Positions 16,285 through 25,468 of a stretch of 62,994 bases of DNA are shown here, piece by piece. The position numbers and the translations under genes are program-made. The number at the start of each line of letters is the position of its first letter. The stretch's first letter is position 1. The DNA comes from Spirosoma fluviale (GTDB lineage Bacteria > Bacteroidota > Bacteroidia > Cytophagales > Spirosomataceae): NCBI GenBank assembly GCA_945906795.1, contig CAMDRO010000009.1:1-62994 (forward strand), written 5' to 3'. Below the pieces are notes generated by a model, which saw nothing but the letters and a program-made list of their open reading frames with translations, had not been told where the DNA came from and ran no database searches.

Positions 16285-18945
16285 ATGAGAAAATTTTTAC
16301 TCTTCTTTTTATTGGCATCTTTTACTTTGCATGCCCAGGTTCCAAGTCCTAAATCACATTTCGGTTTTAATATAGGTGATTCCTACCATTTAGCTAATTT
16401 CACCCAGACTGAGATGTACCTAAAAAAGATGGCAGCAAAATCAAATCGGATGAAATTGCAATCCATCGGTTTGACTGAGGAGGGTAGAAATCAATACATG
16501 GTTATTGTGTCGGACCCTTCGAATATCCAACAATTAGCTAAGTATAAAAATATTTCTCAGCGACTTGCTCGGGCAGAGAATTTGACTGAATCGGAGGCGG
16601 CTCAATTAGCGAAAGAGGGAAAGGCAGTCGTGTGGATTGATGGAGGTTTGCATGCTACGGAAACTGTGGGTATTCATCAGTGGATTGAATCGATCTATCA
16701 ATTTGCCACTCGCAATGATGAAGAGACCAAGAGGATCTTACAAAACACCATTATTCTGTTTGTACATGCGAATCCCGACGGGCAGGAATTGGTGTCAAAC
16801 TGGTACATGCGTAATTCAGATACTTTAAAAAGGTCTAAGGCAAATTTGCCTCGTTTGTATCAAAAATACATTGGGCATGATAATAACCGTGATTTTTATA
16901 TGATGAATATGAGTGAGTCTGTGAACATGTCTCGCCAACAGTACATCGAATGGATGCCTCAAATTTTGTATAATCACCATCAAGCAGGTCCTGAGGGAAC
17001 CGTTGTTGCTGGGCCGCCCTATCGAGACCCTTTTAATTATGTATATGACCCATTATTGGTTACTGGGATCGATGCTTTGGGGGCTGCGATGAGTTCTCGC
17101 TTGAATGCGGAGGGGAAACCCGGCTATACTATGAAATCGGGTTCCGCGTATTCCACTTGGTGGAATGGAGGTTTACGAACGACAGCATACTATCATAATA
17201 TTATAGGCTTATTGACTGAAATTATTGGAGATCCTAGCCCCTCAAGCATTCCTTTGGTACCGAATCGTTTAATTCCCAATGCTTCGACGCCATTTCCCAT
17301 CATGCCACAAAAATGGTTTTTTAAGAATTCGATTGACTATTCTCTTTCACTAAACTATGCGGTTTTAAATTATGCCGCTCGCTATAGAGAAGAGCTTTTG
17401 ATGAATATTTATCGGATGGGAAAAAAATCGATTGACTTAGGGTCTAAAGATTATTGGACGCTTTCTCCCAATAAGGTTGAAAAGTTGATGGAAATCTCGG
17501 GCGGCCAATATAAAAACAAGAGCGATAGCTTATTCCGGGTAGTATACAAAAATCCAAAGACCCGAGATGCCCGTGCTTATATTGTTAGCGCAAATCAGTC
17601 CACCTCTGCGGTATCTTTCATCAATATTTTGATCAAAAGTGGTATACGCGTTGAGAAAGCCAGTAAGGATTTTGAAGTTGGCGATAAAATATATCCCAAA
17701 GGCTCATTTATCGTGCAGGCCAACCAAGCATTTCGACCTCATGTCTTAGATATGTTTGAAGCTCAAGATCATCCAAATGATTTTCAATATCCGGGAGGAC
17801 CTCCAGTAAGACCCTATGATTCAGCAGGTTGGACTCCTGCTTTCACGATGGGGGTTGAATTTGATCGTATTCTTGAAGAGTTGAAAGGGCCATTTGAATC
17901 CATTCCTTATGGCCAAATTCAAGTTTCGAAATCAAATTTTGACATGGGTGCTTTTTATGCTTTCCCAGCAACGGACAATGGTTCATTTACTTTGCTGAAC
18001 GATTTGTTGAAAGCAGGCCTGCGAATTTTTAAAAATCAAAATGATTTTTATGTGGCTCACAGTTCTATTGGTGCTGATATTTTAGCTAAATCTTCGGTCA
18101 AAATTAGGGCATTAAGCGCATTGCCAAAAGATCTAAATCTAAAGATAGGAAAGAGGCGAATTGGTTTATGGGATACTTTTGGTGGATCTATGCCTTCTGG
18201 TTGGCTGCGCTGGATTTTAGAACAACATCATTTTGATTTTAAATTAGTGTTTGCCAAGGAGATTAATCGTGGGAATTTACGTTCAAATTACGATGTACTC
18301 ATTTTTGTTCGAGGAGCCATTCCTGCATTGAAGCCTGAGTCAGGCGAATTTGAAGAAAAGGAAGCTCTTGAAGCCGATATCCCCAATGAATATCATGAAA
18401 CAATGGGCAAAATAACCGTAGCTAAATCCATTCCATCTTTGCGTAGTTTTTTAGAGGCTGGAGGAGATATTGTTACGATTGGGTCGAGTGCCAATCTGGC
18501 CTATCATTTGAATTTGCCAGTTAAGAGCGCTTTGGTTGAGATGGTGGCGGGTAAAGAGCGAAATTTACCTGCTGAGAAATTTTATATTCCTGGAAGTGTT
18601 ATGCAGGTGTCGATGGACCAACAATCCATTTCAAATTGGGGCATGGGTCCGAAAGCCGATGTTTATTTTGGGGCAAGTCCCGTATTTAAATTGTCACCGG
18701 AGTCTATTTCTCATGGTGATCTGACTCCCTTGGCTTGGTATTCTTCCGAAAAAACATTGAGAAGTGGTTGGGCTTTTGGTCAGGCCTATCTTCAAGATGG
18801 TGTGGCCGCCTTTAAAGCCAAATTGGGCCTTGGGACTTTGTATGTCTACGGTCCAGAAATCACCTTTAGAGGCCAGACACACAGTACCTTTAAATTAGTC
18901 TTCAACCAATTATTTGATTTGAAGGCGGATGAAAAAGGTCAATGA
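16285..18945 (+). CDS. M14 family zinc carboxypeptidase-like protein, secreted
   Basis: Large secreted metallopeptidase-like protein of 886 residues. The signal peptide is 1-17 (LHAQ). The N-terminal half is the M14 fold: zinc ligands HxxE in LHATE (His123, Glu126), VHANPDGQEL, GHDNNRDFY (substrate-binding Asn/Arg), YNHHQAG (likely third zinc His) and LLTEIIGD with a candidate catalytic Glu. The C-terminal half (about 400-886) has no clear catalytic motif and probably contains a beta-sandwich and a class-I glutamine-amidotransferase-like fold (FVRGAIPALKPE, ITIGSSANLAYHL), a common extension in Bacteroidota homologues. Its substrate may be peptides or peptide-linked cell-wall material. A single-gene transcript seems likely. 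Confidence 0.85.
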   Translation: MRKFLLFFLLASFTLHAQVPSPKSHFGFNIGDSYHLANFTQTEMYLKKMAAKSNRMKLQSIGLTEEGRNQYMVIVSDPSNIQQLAKYKNISQRLARAENLTESEAAQLAKEGKAVVWIDGGLHATETVGIHQWIESIYQFATRNDEETKRILQNTIILFVHANPDGQELVSNWYMRNSDTLKRSKANLPRLYQKYIGHDNNRDFYMMNMSESVNMSRQQYIEWMPQILYNHHQAGPEGTVVAGPPYRDPFNYVYDPLLVTGIDALGAAMSSRLNAEGKPGYTMKSGSAYSTWWNGGLRTTAYYHNIIGLLTEIIGDPSPSSIPLVPNRLIPNASTPFPIMPQKWFFKNSIDYSLSLNYAVLNYAARYREELLMNIYRMGKKSIDLGSKDYWTLSPNKVEKLMEISGGQYKNKSDSLFRVVYKNPKTRDARAYIVSANQSTSAVSFINILIKSGIRVEKASKDFEVGDKIYPKGSFIVQANQAFRPHVLDMFEAQDHPNDFQYPGGPPVRPYDSAGWTPAFTMGVEFDRILEELKGPFESIPYGQIQVSKSNFDMGAFYAFPATDNGSFTLLNDLLKAGLRIFKNQNDFYVAHSSIGADILAKSSVKIRALSALPKDLNLKIGKRRIGLWDTFGGSMPSGWLRWILEQHHFDFKLVFAKEINRGNLRSNYDVLIFVRGAIPALKPESGEFEEKEALEADIPNEYHETMGKITVAKSIPSLRSFLEAGGDIVTIGSSANLAYHLNLPVKSALVEMVAGKERNLPAEKFYIPGSVMQVSMDQQSISNWGMGPKADVYFGASPVFKLSPESISHGDLTPLAWYSSEKTLRSGWAFGQAYLQDGVAAFKAKLGLGTLYVYGPEITFRGQTHSTFKLVFNQLFDLKADEKGQ

Positions 18946-18954
18946 TATTTTTGA

Positions 18955-19098
18955 AATTTAACCTACCCAGATATTTTTGATGATGGGGATAAAACATACC
19001 TTTTTTATCAAGGAAATAAAGATCAAGGAAATACTTGGTGGATCTCAAATGTCGAGGTAAAGTGGAATAAAAATGGACCATTTTTACCTAAAAATTAA
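18955..19098 (+). pseudogene. C-terminal relic of a glycosidase-like gene
   Basis: Right after the M14 stop codon, one frame stays open for 47 codons to a TAA and reads PDIFDDGDKTYLFYQGNKD, then TWWISNVEVKW. The DG.KTYLFYQGN pattern with a following TWWIS strand resembles the end of five-bladed-propeller glycosidases (GH43/GH32/GH117-like). There is no start codon or the rest of the gene, so this is a remnant left after a deletion that joined the M14 gene to the small membrane protein. Confidence 0.5.
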
Positions 19099-19108
19099 AG
19101 ATTATGTT

Positions 19109-19315
19109 ATGAAAAAAAACACTAAAACAAGGTGGTTGCTACAGTCGGCAGGAGGTTTGATTTTAACCGGTGCTGGCTTATCTTTAGCCATAGATGCTGG
19201 AATTTCAAAAATGCAAGGTGGGGAATGGTTTTGGTATGGTACGGCGGCGCTCATCATTTTCCAAGCAGGCCTTTGTTGCGTAATCGACTCGGTTCGCTAT
19301 AAAAATTTGAAATAG
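19109..19315 (+). CDS. Small membrane protein, two transmembrane helices
   Basis: A 68-residue protein from the ATG at 19109; an upstream in-frame ATG at 19073 lies inside the glycosidase relic and is less likely. It has a basic N-terminus (MKKNTKTRW), helix one around residues 9-30 (LLQSAGGLILTGAGLSLAID), a short polar turn, and helix two around 40-58 (WYGTAALIIFQAGLCCVID). The family is not recognised; the layout is that of small accessory inner-membrane proteins. It precedes the ceramidase-like gene by 74 nt on the same strand. Confidence 0.65.
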   Translation: MKKNTKTRWLLQSAGGLILTGAGLSLAIDAGISKMQGGEWFWYGTAALIIFQAGLCCVIDSVRYKNLK

Positions 19316-19389
19316 ACAATTTACTTGTCAAATTGTTTTAATTTGGGTCAGAGATCGATGTAGCAATCAGTTCAAATTTAATGGCATGT

Positions 19390-20796
19390 ATGAAAAAAAT
19401 TGGAAAGATTAGTCTGGCCATTGCCGGAGTTTTAGGGATTATTTTTATTCCTCTTGTTTTTTTAATTTCTTGTCGGGTTGACCATACTCCTTATTTCAAA
19501 TCTAGTTACTATCAAAAGACTGAAACCAGGTTGGACAGCCTAACGAAAAAACGCATAATAAGTAACGATTTCGTCGAAGCGGGATTTTCTAAAGTCAGTA
19601 TTACGCCTAGTGTAGGTAATGCGAAGGATAGTATGGAGTTGGGCCAATTTAAAGAGGCGCCCTTAGCAGGTTTTGGGGCTCGCAAAGGAAAAAGTGCTAC
19701 GGGTACGCATGATAGTATTTTCGTGAAAGCGGCCGCGATCAAAGTGGGTAAACAGTTAGTCGTGATTGTGGGAGCTGACATTTTAATTATGCCTCCTAAT
19801 ATTATCGATGAAGTTACATTAGTGCTCGAAAAGAAAGGTATTCCCAGAAGCCAAGTATTTTATTCCGCATCGCATACCCATTCCAGTATTGGGGCATGGG
19901 GGCCAGGATTTATAGGGGAACAATTTGCGGGGAAAGCAAATCCACACGTCAATCAATGGCTTGTGCAGCAAATAGCTCAGGCCGTCACAATGGCAATCGC
20001 CGACCTTAAACCTGCTCGGTTGGGGAATGGATATTTTAATGCAGCTCCTTATACCCGCAATAGACTTGTAGGCGAGTCGGGAACCAAAAACAATGATTTC
20101 AATTTTATTTCCATTCAGCAAAAAGGAGGATTAAAGGCTGTTATTGGCTCTTTTGGAGCACATGCCACGACCATTGGCGCAGACAATATGCAATTTAGTG
20201 CCGATTATCCTGGCTATTGGCAACGCAAAATGGAGCAGGGCTCAGTTGACCTAGCGATATTTTGTGGAGGCTCTGTCGGCAGTCAAAGCCCTTCTGGTGA
20301 AGGAAAAGGATTTGAAAAACCTAAAAAAATTGGGGAATCATTGGCCGATAGTCTTAAAATTCACTTAGCGAAGGTGGAGCTGAAGGATAAAATTGACATG
20401 TCAGCCATGAGTTTAAAAATAGACTTGCCTGATTATAACATTCGCCTAACGACCAAGCTGCATTTCTCCACTTGGCTTAGTAAAAAATTAATGCCATTAC
20501 CCGAAAATGTATATTTGCAAGTGATTAAAATAGGGAATCTTATTTGGTTGACCACACCATGCGATTTTAGTGGGGAGTTTGCGCGCCAACTCAAAGACGC
20601 GTTGGCCACCAAAGGATTTAATGCAAATGTCACTAGTTTTAATGGGAGCTATGTGGGCTATATTATCCCCGGGAAATACTTTTACTTGGATGCGTATGAA
20701 CCTAAAACCATGGGTTGGTTTGGGCCTAACATGGGGGAATATACTTTTGAGTTACTCCGACATTTATCTGAAATAATCGCGCAGCCTGTAAAATAA
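19390..20796 (+). CDS. Neutral/alkaline ceramidase-like lipoprotein
   Basis: Related to the N-terminal catalytic domain of neutral ceramidases, zinc amidases that split N-acyl-sphingoid bases. Seen: a signal ending LISC (lipidation or membrane anchor), AGFSKVSITPSVG, AGFGARKGKSATGTHD, GADIL, the metal-site ASHTHS, SFGAHATTIG, and GSVGSQSPSG in the position of the DxSP nucleophile region. Only the catalytic domain is present (468 residues); the C-terminal immunoglobulin-like domain of classical ceramidases is missing, which is normal in Bacteroidota homologues found near glycan genes. True substrate therefore uncertain. The Met at 19390 is preferred over 19381 because it gives a compact basic-then-hydrophobic signal. 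Confidence 0.8.
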   Translation: MKKIGKISLAIAGVLGIIFIPLVFLISCRVDHTPYFKSSYYQKTETRLDSLTKKRIISNDFVEAGFSKVSITPSVGNAKDSMELGQFKEAPLAGFGARKGKSATGTHDSIFVKAAAIKVGKQLVVIVGADILIMPPNIIDEVTLVLEKKGIPRSQVFYSASHTHSSIGAWGPGFIGEQFAGKANPHVNQWLVQQIAQAVTMAIADLKPARLGNGYFNAAPYTRNRLVGESGTKNNDFNFISIQQKGGLKAVIGSFGAHATTIGADNMQFSADYPGYWQRKMEQGSVDLAIFCGGSVGSQSPSGEGKGFEKPKKIGESLADSLKIHLAKVELKDKIDMSAMSLKIDLPDYNIRLTTKLHFSTWLSKKLMPLPENVYLQVIKIGNLIWLTTPCDFSGEFARQLKDALATKGFNANVTSFNGSYVGYIIPGKYFYLDAYEPKTMGWFGPNMGEYTFELLRHLSEIIAQPVK

Positions 20797-20862
20797 ATTG
20801 TTTATTACATCTGGTCATGGGTGCATAGGCAAATGGATTCCTTACTATAGCTTATAATCAAA

Positions 20863-20909
20863 AACGTTTAGGCAAATGGGGGTTTAAACTGTCCATCTAC
20901 CTAAACGTT
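20863..20909. terminator. Bidirectional terminator between convergent genes
   Basis: AACGTTTAGGCAAATG (20863-20878) pairs with CATCTACCTAAACGTT (20894-20909) with two mismatches and a 15-nt loop. It is placed between the ceramidase-like gene (ends 20796, plus) and the Gfo/Idh gene (ends 20923, minus). Confidence 0.6.
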
Positions 20910-20922
20910 CTTCATGTTTTAA

Positions 20923-22269
20923 TTACAATTTTGGCTCCCAGCCTTTTTCATAGTCACGTCCCCAAAGCTTCATTCCATCTTTATTTAAAATATGGCCATC
21001 AGCTGTATTTACCTCAAATGATTTCCCTATTCGATAAGATATATTGGCATAATGGCACATCATTTGGCTGATGGCACCTTCTTCGATCGGAGAGTTTAAT
21101 TTGGTTTCTTTACCACGAATGACATTGAAAAAGTTGGCCACGTGGGTGTCCGTCATGTCGCCACCGCCCCCTAAAGTATTACCTGCCTCAGATCCTTTGG
21201 ACTTACTATCCTTGATTTTCTTTCCTGCTCGGTCAAAAAGTGTGTAACCTTCTCGGTTCACAAATACACTGCCTTCGCTTCCATAAATGACCGTACCGCG
21301 ATCACTTCCAAAGGTTTTGTATCCGGAGCGACTCTTGCCATCCCATTGAATGATCTTATTTTCAGGAAATCGGAAAGTGGCTTCCATGGTGTCGTACATA
21401 ACCCAACCGTCATTTTTGAAATGTCTTTTGGCCGCTTCTACGTAGACATGTTCAGGATATTTAACTTGCAAAGCCCAGCGTGCAACGTCTAATTCATGCG
21501 TGGCATTGTTGCCTGTTTCGCCGGTTCCCCAGTGCCAACCGTACCAGTGCCAATTGTAATCCCAGGTGTCGGCGGTGTATTCTTGGTGTGGTGCAGGACC
21601 CTGCCATAAATTCCAATCTAATCCTTCAGGAATTGGAGCCTTTTTTTCGATCGGCACTTCCCCACGCTCGTTGGAATAAAAGGCTACTGCCTTATAAACA
21701 TCGCCGATAACCCCCTTGTGAATTTCAGCAATGATATCTTGGGATTCCCTCGCGGAACGCTGTTGGTTTCCCATTTGGACCACTTTACCGTATTTTTTTT
21801 GGAAGGCAACTAATAATTCCCCTTCGCGTGGATTTTGACTACATGGTTTTTCTATGTACACATGTTTGCCTGCTTGCATCGCCATCCAAGTACCTGGCGC
21901 ATGCCAATGGTCCGGAGTGGCATTAAAGATGGCATCTACGTTTTTGTCGTTCCAAACATCGTGAATGTCATTCACTAATTTGGCATTTCCTGTTACTTTT
22001 CCTTGTAAATCGCGGCCTACTTTTTCGCGTTGCTTTTTCATCACATCGCAGATATAGGCCACATCTACATTGTTGTTTTTGTTTTTTAGTGCAGCATAAT
22101 ATGCACTCACTCGACGGCCACAGCCCATGAGTGCGACATTTAATCGGTCGTTGGCGCCGATGATTCGAGTATAACTCTTTGCACTAAAAGCGGAATTAAT
22201 ATTTCCTAGGCTGATTCCTGCAGCCCCTAAGGCTACTTGTTGAATAAATTTTCTACGATTGTTACGCAT
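20923..22269 (-). CDS. Gfo/Idh/MocA-family oxidoreductase with Tat signal
   Basis: Exported NAD(P)-dependent oxidoreductase. A clear Tat leader NNRRKFIQQVALGAAG (residues 3-18) means it is folded with cofactor before export. Rossmann motif VALMGCGRR (about 46-54), intact EKP motif in YIEKPCSQNP, then HWGTGETGNNATHELDVARW in the substrate domain. The 448-residue size is usual for the secreted branch, which includes GH109-like enzymes. It stands alone between the terminator and the rhodopsin gene and is not adjacent to a DUF1080 gene, unlike the copy at 13631-15136. Confidence 0.9.
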   Translation of the reverse strand: MRNNRRKFIQQVALGAAGISLGNINSAFSAKSYTRIIGANDRLNVALMGCGRRVSAYYAALKNKNNNVDVAYICDVMKKQREKVGRDLQGKVTGNAKLVNDIHDVWNDKNVDAIFNATPDHWHAPGTWMAMQAGKHVYIEKPCSQNPREGELLVAFQKKYGKVVQMGNQQRSARESQDIIAEIHKGVIGDVYKAVAFYSNERGEVPIEKKAPIPEGLDWNLWQGPAPHQEYTADTWDYNWHWYGWHWGTGETGNNATHELDVARWALQVKYPEHVYVEAAKRHFKNDGWVMYDTMEATFRFPENKIIQWDGKSRSGYKTFGSDRGTVIYGSEGSVFVNREGYTLFDRAGKKIKDSKSKGSEAGNTLGGGGDMTDTHVANFFNVIRGKETKLNSPIEEGAISQMMCHYANISYRIGKSFEVNTADGHILNKDGMKLWGRDYEKGWEPKL

Positions 22270-22500
22270 AGCTTGAGTTTAAATAGATTTTTAAATTCAA
22301 TCGATGAAAACTCTTGGTTTAGAGGTTATCGATTTTTTGAAAGGATAAAAATAAGAAAAAAACTGAAAAAAAAGGATTTTAAAATGTAGCTATCACAGAA
22401 TAAATCTTTGAGAAGTAAAGCAACAGATTCTCCTCCCTCCATGTCGAATGAAATAGGGAAATAAGCTAGATTTTTTTTTGCTATAATGCTTGATTGCACA

Positions 22501-22535
22501 AAAAAAAGGAATGATCGATGACCATTCCTTTTTCA
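22501..22535 (-). terminator. Rho-independent terminator of the rhodopsin gene
   Basis: On the minus strand AAAAAGGAATG pairs with CATTCCTTTTT over 11 bp with a 9-nt loop, continuing into Ts. It starts about 16 nt after the rhodopsin stop codon. Confidence 0.8.
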
Positions 22536-22550
22536 AAACTGAAATAAAAC

Positions 22551-23276
22551 TTATACCGCTTCTGCTGCTGTAGCATTTTTTGCAATGGTATAAACAACAA
22601 GGCCAAAACCAATTTTGTTTATCGCATCTGCAATGTTATAAGCTAAGTCGATATTACCAGACATTCCTGATAATAAGTTACCTGGCAACATCATGTAGCC
22701 GATTGGATAGATTGCCCAACCTACTAATGTGAACCAACGCATTACGTTGTAACCAGACTTAACGGCCTCGTTAGTAGAAGCTGCTGCTAATTTAGAAGCC
22801 TCACCCATGTAGATTTCATAAATGATGATCGCCCATCCTAAGGTAGAGATGATACCCCACATCATGTTTTGTGCTGGAGCTACTGCCTCTCCAATGTATC
22901 CTGCAACTAACATAACCACAGAACCAAAGATTAAGCGAGATAACATACCTGGCTTAGCACCTGCAGGCTTCAAAATCAAATAATACTCAATACACATTAA
23001 TGGAACGGTTAAGGTCCAGTCAATGTAACGAAATTGTGTTGGAGACTCATGTGTCTCTAACCAAACACCGCGCATGTAGAAATAATGCACTGCGGCAATA
23101 AAAGTGATTAAAGCGGAGATCAATAAAGATGTTTTCCACTTATCGTTCACGGTACCTCTTTCTACGATGAAGAAGATAGAAGCAGCAAGCATCGACATAT
23201 ACCCGGTAAAGAAGGTAAATCCAATGTAATCTCCGGCAGCTAATGTGCCGTCTAATAGAATGTTCAATGTTTCCAT
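22551..23276 (-). CDS. Proton-pumping rhodopsin (proteorhodopsin type, green-tuned)
   Basis: Seven-helix retinal protein that pumps protons out of the cell in light. Key residues seen in 241 residues: proton acceptor Asp86, Thr90 and donor Glu97 in RYIDWTLTVPLMCIEYY (the DTE pattern of outward H+ pumps), His64 partner of the acceptor, and retinal Lys221 in NIADAINKIGFG. The spectral-tuning position (residue 105 of the marine reference) is Met94, which goes with green absorption. By-eye alignment of helix five (MWGIISTLGW) puts Gly141 at the site where xanthorhodopsin and Gloeobacter rhodopsin have the small residue that opens a window for a carotenoid antenna. It is third in line after crtY and blh, 111 nt downstream, and may have its own promoter. 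A terminator follows. Confidence 0.97.
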   Translation of the reverse strand: METLNILLDGTLAAGDYIGFTFFTGYMSMLAASIFFIVERGTVNDKWKTSLLISALITFIAAVHYFYMRGVWLETHESPTQFRYIDWTLTVPLMCIEYYLILKPAGAKPGMLSRLIFGSVVMLVAGYIGEAVAPAQNMMWGIISTLGWAIIIYEIYMGEASKLAAASTNEAVKSGYNVMRWFTLVGWAIYPIGYMMLPGNLLSGMSGNIDLAYNIADAINKIGFGLVVYTIAKNATAAEAV

Positions 23277-23387
23277 AATTGTTAATATGTTAAGATGTTT
23301 AATTGTAAACTGACGATGCCTACAAATGTTCCGTTAAATTATTGAAAAAAAATAGTATTTTATAATAATTATGCAAAAAAATATTTT

Positions 23388-24224
23388 TTAATGCTTAATT
23401 AATTGGTGCATTAATATAAAATGGGGGAGGGTCAACAAGGAAAGAAATATAAAGATGGGATATAATTGTAAGTCTTTAGAAATCAAGGTAATGTAAATTA
23501 TTCCCAAAAACATGGCGCCTGCTGAGAATGGAAGCAGTTTTTTATATAATGTTGCGATCTTCATATCCAAGTGCTCTATCAGACCTGTTATACTGTAGAT
23601 CGCGTGGCAACATGAAAAATAAAAAATAAAGGCGGGAATGAGGGGTAAAAAATATCCGGCAAGTAGAGTGAGTAAAGTATTGAAAAAATGATGGAAATTT
23701 TTCTTTTGAAACCCTAAAATTAAAAGACTCAGGGAGACATAAATGAATGAATTTGGAGTTTTTTGAGGGACGGAAACCTTCATTTGCTTGATAATTTCTA
23801 CAACTTCACTCCAATGGCTAAAAAGAATAAAAGTCAAAATACCGGAACCTAAAAAGAGGGTTCGCACCATGCTTAGAAACTTACCCTTTGGTGGGATTTT
23901 CTCTAAATCTTCCATATCTCCAAAGTGAAAGACACTAATGCCGATAAAAATAACAAATGCAAGGGTAGGTAGCAAGTACCAAAAAAGTGCGTAGACGGCC
24001 ATGATGCCGACGTAATAAGCAATAAATGGGGTTAAATGAAAGGATCGCTGATGCCTAGCAGCTATTTTTTTTGCAATTAAATGATCACCGGCTCCGTGCG
24101 GAATCCCAGTCAATACCAGTAATAGGCCAGCTACATATAGATCAATCGTTTTTTCCCAAGGACCGATGAGCCAATAGGCTATTAAATAAACGAAAGTCAT
24201 CAAGGCACCGATGTAGTTTTTCAT
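23388..24224 (-). CDS. blh: Brp/Blh-family beta-carotene 15,15'-dioxygenase
   Basis: Membrane enzyme that splits beta-carotene into two retinal molecules, the chromophore of the rhodopsin encoded next to it. Family motifs and likely iron ligands: GIPHGAGDH (His43, His48), SVFHFGD (His100), SCCHAIY (His207) and PHFILMH (His268, His273). It is very hydrophobic with about eight membrane segments and 278 residues, as usual for the family. The start overlaps the end of the lycopene cyclase gene by 4 nt (ATGA), so the two are translationally coupled. Confidence 0.95.
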   Translation of the reverse strand: MKNYIGALMTFVYLIAYWLIGPWEKTIDLYVAGLLLVLTGIPHGAGDHLIAKKIAARHQRSFHLTPFIAYYVGIMAVYALFWYLLPTLAFVIFIGISVFHFGDMEDLEKIPPKGKFLSMVRTLFLGSGILTFILFSHWSEVVEIIKQMKVSVPQKTPNSFIYVSLSLLILGFQKKNFHHFFNTLLTLLAGYFLPLIPAFIFYFSCCHAIYSITGLIEHLDMKIATLYKKLLPFSAGAMFLGIIYITLISKDLQLYPIFIFLSLLTLPHFILMHQLIKH

Positions 24225-25327
24225 CTAAAAAGGTGTTTGAGAAAAAGTGGGATATCTAATTGAGCCAATAAACGGATCTCCTGCCCTAATGTTGTTTTAT
24301 CGTCTAAGAATTGGAGTATCCTTTTTGTAGGTACTCTAGAAAATAGCCGATCCATTACTTCAGGGATTCGGTTCATTTCATTTTTCATGATTTTTAATAA
24401 CATTTGATCATAAAAGCGAAAGCGTCGTGGAATATGAGTTGGCCTATTCTGAGCTCTATTGACTGCATCCTGATGCATTCTGGTAAAAGCATAGCCTGTA
24501 GAGGCCTTTATAAATCCTCCGGCAGCGCCTATTTTAAATACATTTTCGGTATTTGTATCTGCATGAAAACCCATAGGTATAGTTCCCTCCTCTGTGGAAA
24601 TGACCTGGTAGGGTTGGGGATAATGTGTGTCCATGTAGGTATGCCAAATAGCTTCATATGCTTGCGCATCGTAGGGCAATTGGGTAAATACCGTCGTTTC
24701 TATGAGCGCTTTAGTTTGACTAAAAGGTAAAATATAATGAAAAATGGCCATTTCTTTTGTGGAAGCCGCTAAACTAAAGTCCATTAAAGTCAGGCAGGAT
24801 TCGTCTAGGATAGGCTGCACAAAATCGATGAATTTGCCGCTAAAATGTTGGTATATGAGCTTAGAATCCAAAGATTTTTTAGGTCTAGAGTCGGCGATTT
24901 TTTTGGCATAAAAAGTATCGCCATCGTCACAATGGACCGTATTGAATGCGCTAGCTTCCGTTGTTGCTGTGACCCATTTTTTCAGGTGGGTAACTCTTTG
25001 ATCATGTGGAATAAGCTCATTGAAAAAATAAGTAAAAAATCGATCAGAGGAAATATACTGATACTTTAAGGGGCTAATATCCGTTTGAATCGTTTTTCCT
25101 TTCGCTGAGACATAGGCCATTTTATCCCAGGACTTTTCCACTAAAAATGGGAAGCAAGCATGTTCATTATCTTCCCAAAAGCACCAACTTTTAGACGAGC
25201 GATCCCCTGAATCCAAGAGCAAAATTTTCATTTCCTTTTTGGAATCAGCCTGTAGGCTTTCATACAAAAGTTGTAAACCTGATGCCCCAGCACCTATAAT
25301 GGCAATATCATATATAACTGAAGGCAT
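24221..25327 (-). CDS. crtY: Lycopene beta-cyclase (CrtY/CrtL type)
   Basis: FAD-binding enzyme that closes both ends of lycopene to give beta-carotene. Dinucleotide motif IIGAGASGLQLLYES (10-24), then the cyclase mark SWCFWED (about 47-53), LKYQYISSDRFF, and the C-terminal GGFIKASTGYAFTRM that lines the substrate tunnel. 368 residues, standard for the family. It is the first gene of crtY-blh-rhodopsin; the earlier steps (crtE, crtB, crtI) are not in the window and must be supplied from elsewhere. A TAnnTTTG box lies about 60 nt upstream. Confidence 0.93.
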   Translation of the reverse strand: MPSVIYDIAIIGAGASGLQLLYESLQADSKKEMKILLLDSGDRSSKSWCFWEDNEHACFPFLVEKSWDKMAYVSAKGKTIQTDISPLKYQYISSDRFFTYFFNELIPHDQRVTHLKKWVTATTEASAFNTVHCDDGDTFYAKKIADSRPKKSLDSKLIYQHFSGKFIDFVQPILDESCLTLMDFSLAASTKEMAIFHYILPFSQTKALIETTVFTQLPYDAQAYEAIWHTYMDTHYPQPYQVISTEEGTIPMGFHADTNTENVFKIGAAGGFIKASTGYAFTRMHQDAVNRAQNRPTHIPRRFRFYDQMLLKIMKNEMNRIPEVMDRLFSRVPTKRILQFLDDKTTLGQEIRLLAQLDIPLFLKHLFR

Positions 25328-25387
25328 CTATATCATTATGGAATTATAAAATTGTACAAAATAAACTATATTTATTTTAATATGTTT

Positions 25388-25395
25388 CAAATTTA
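25388..25395 (-). promoter_or_regulatory. -7 box of the crtY-blh promoter
   Basis: Read on the minus strand TAAATTTG matches TAnnTTTG exactly and lies about 60 nt before the crtY start. A matching TTTG at the upstream position is not clear, so the call rests on one box. Confidence 0.35.
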
Positions 25396-25468
25396 GGATT
25401 TGTTCCTTTTGTAGGAAATGAGCCAAAAAACCTTCATTGATGAATAAAAAATTCAGTTATAATTTTTT

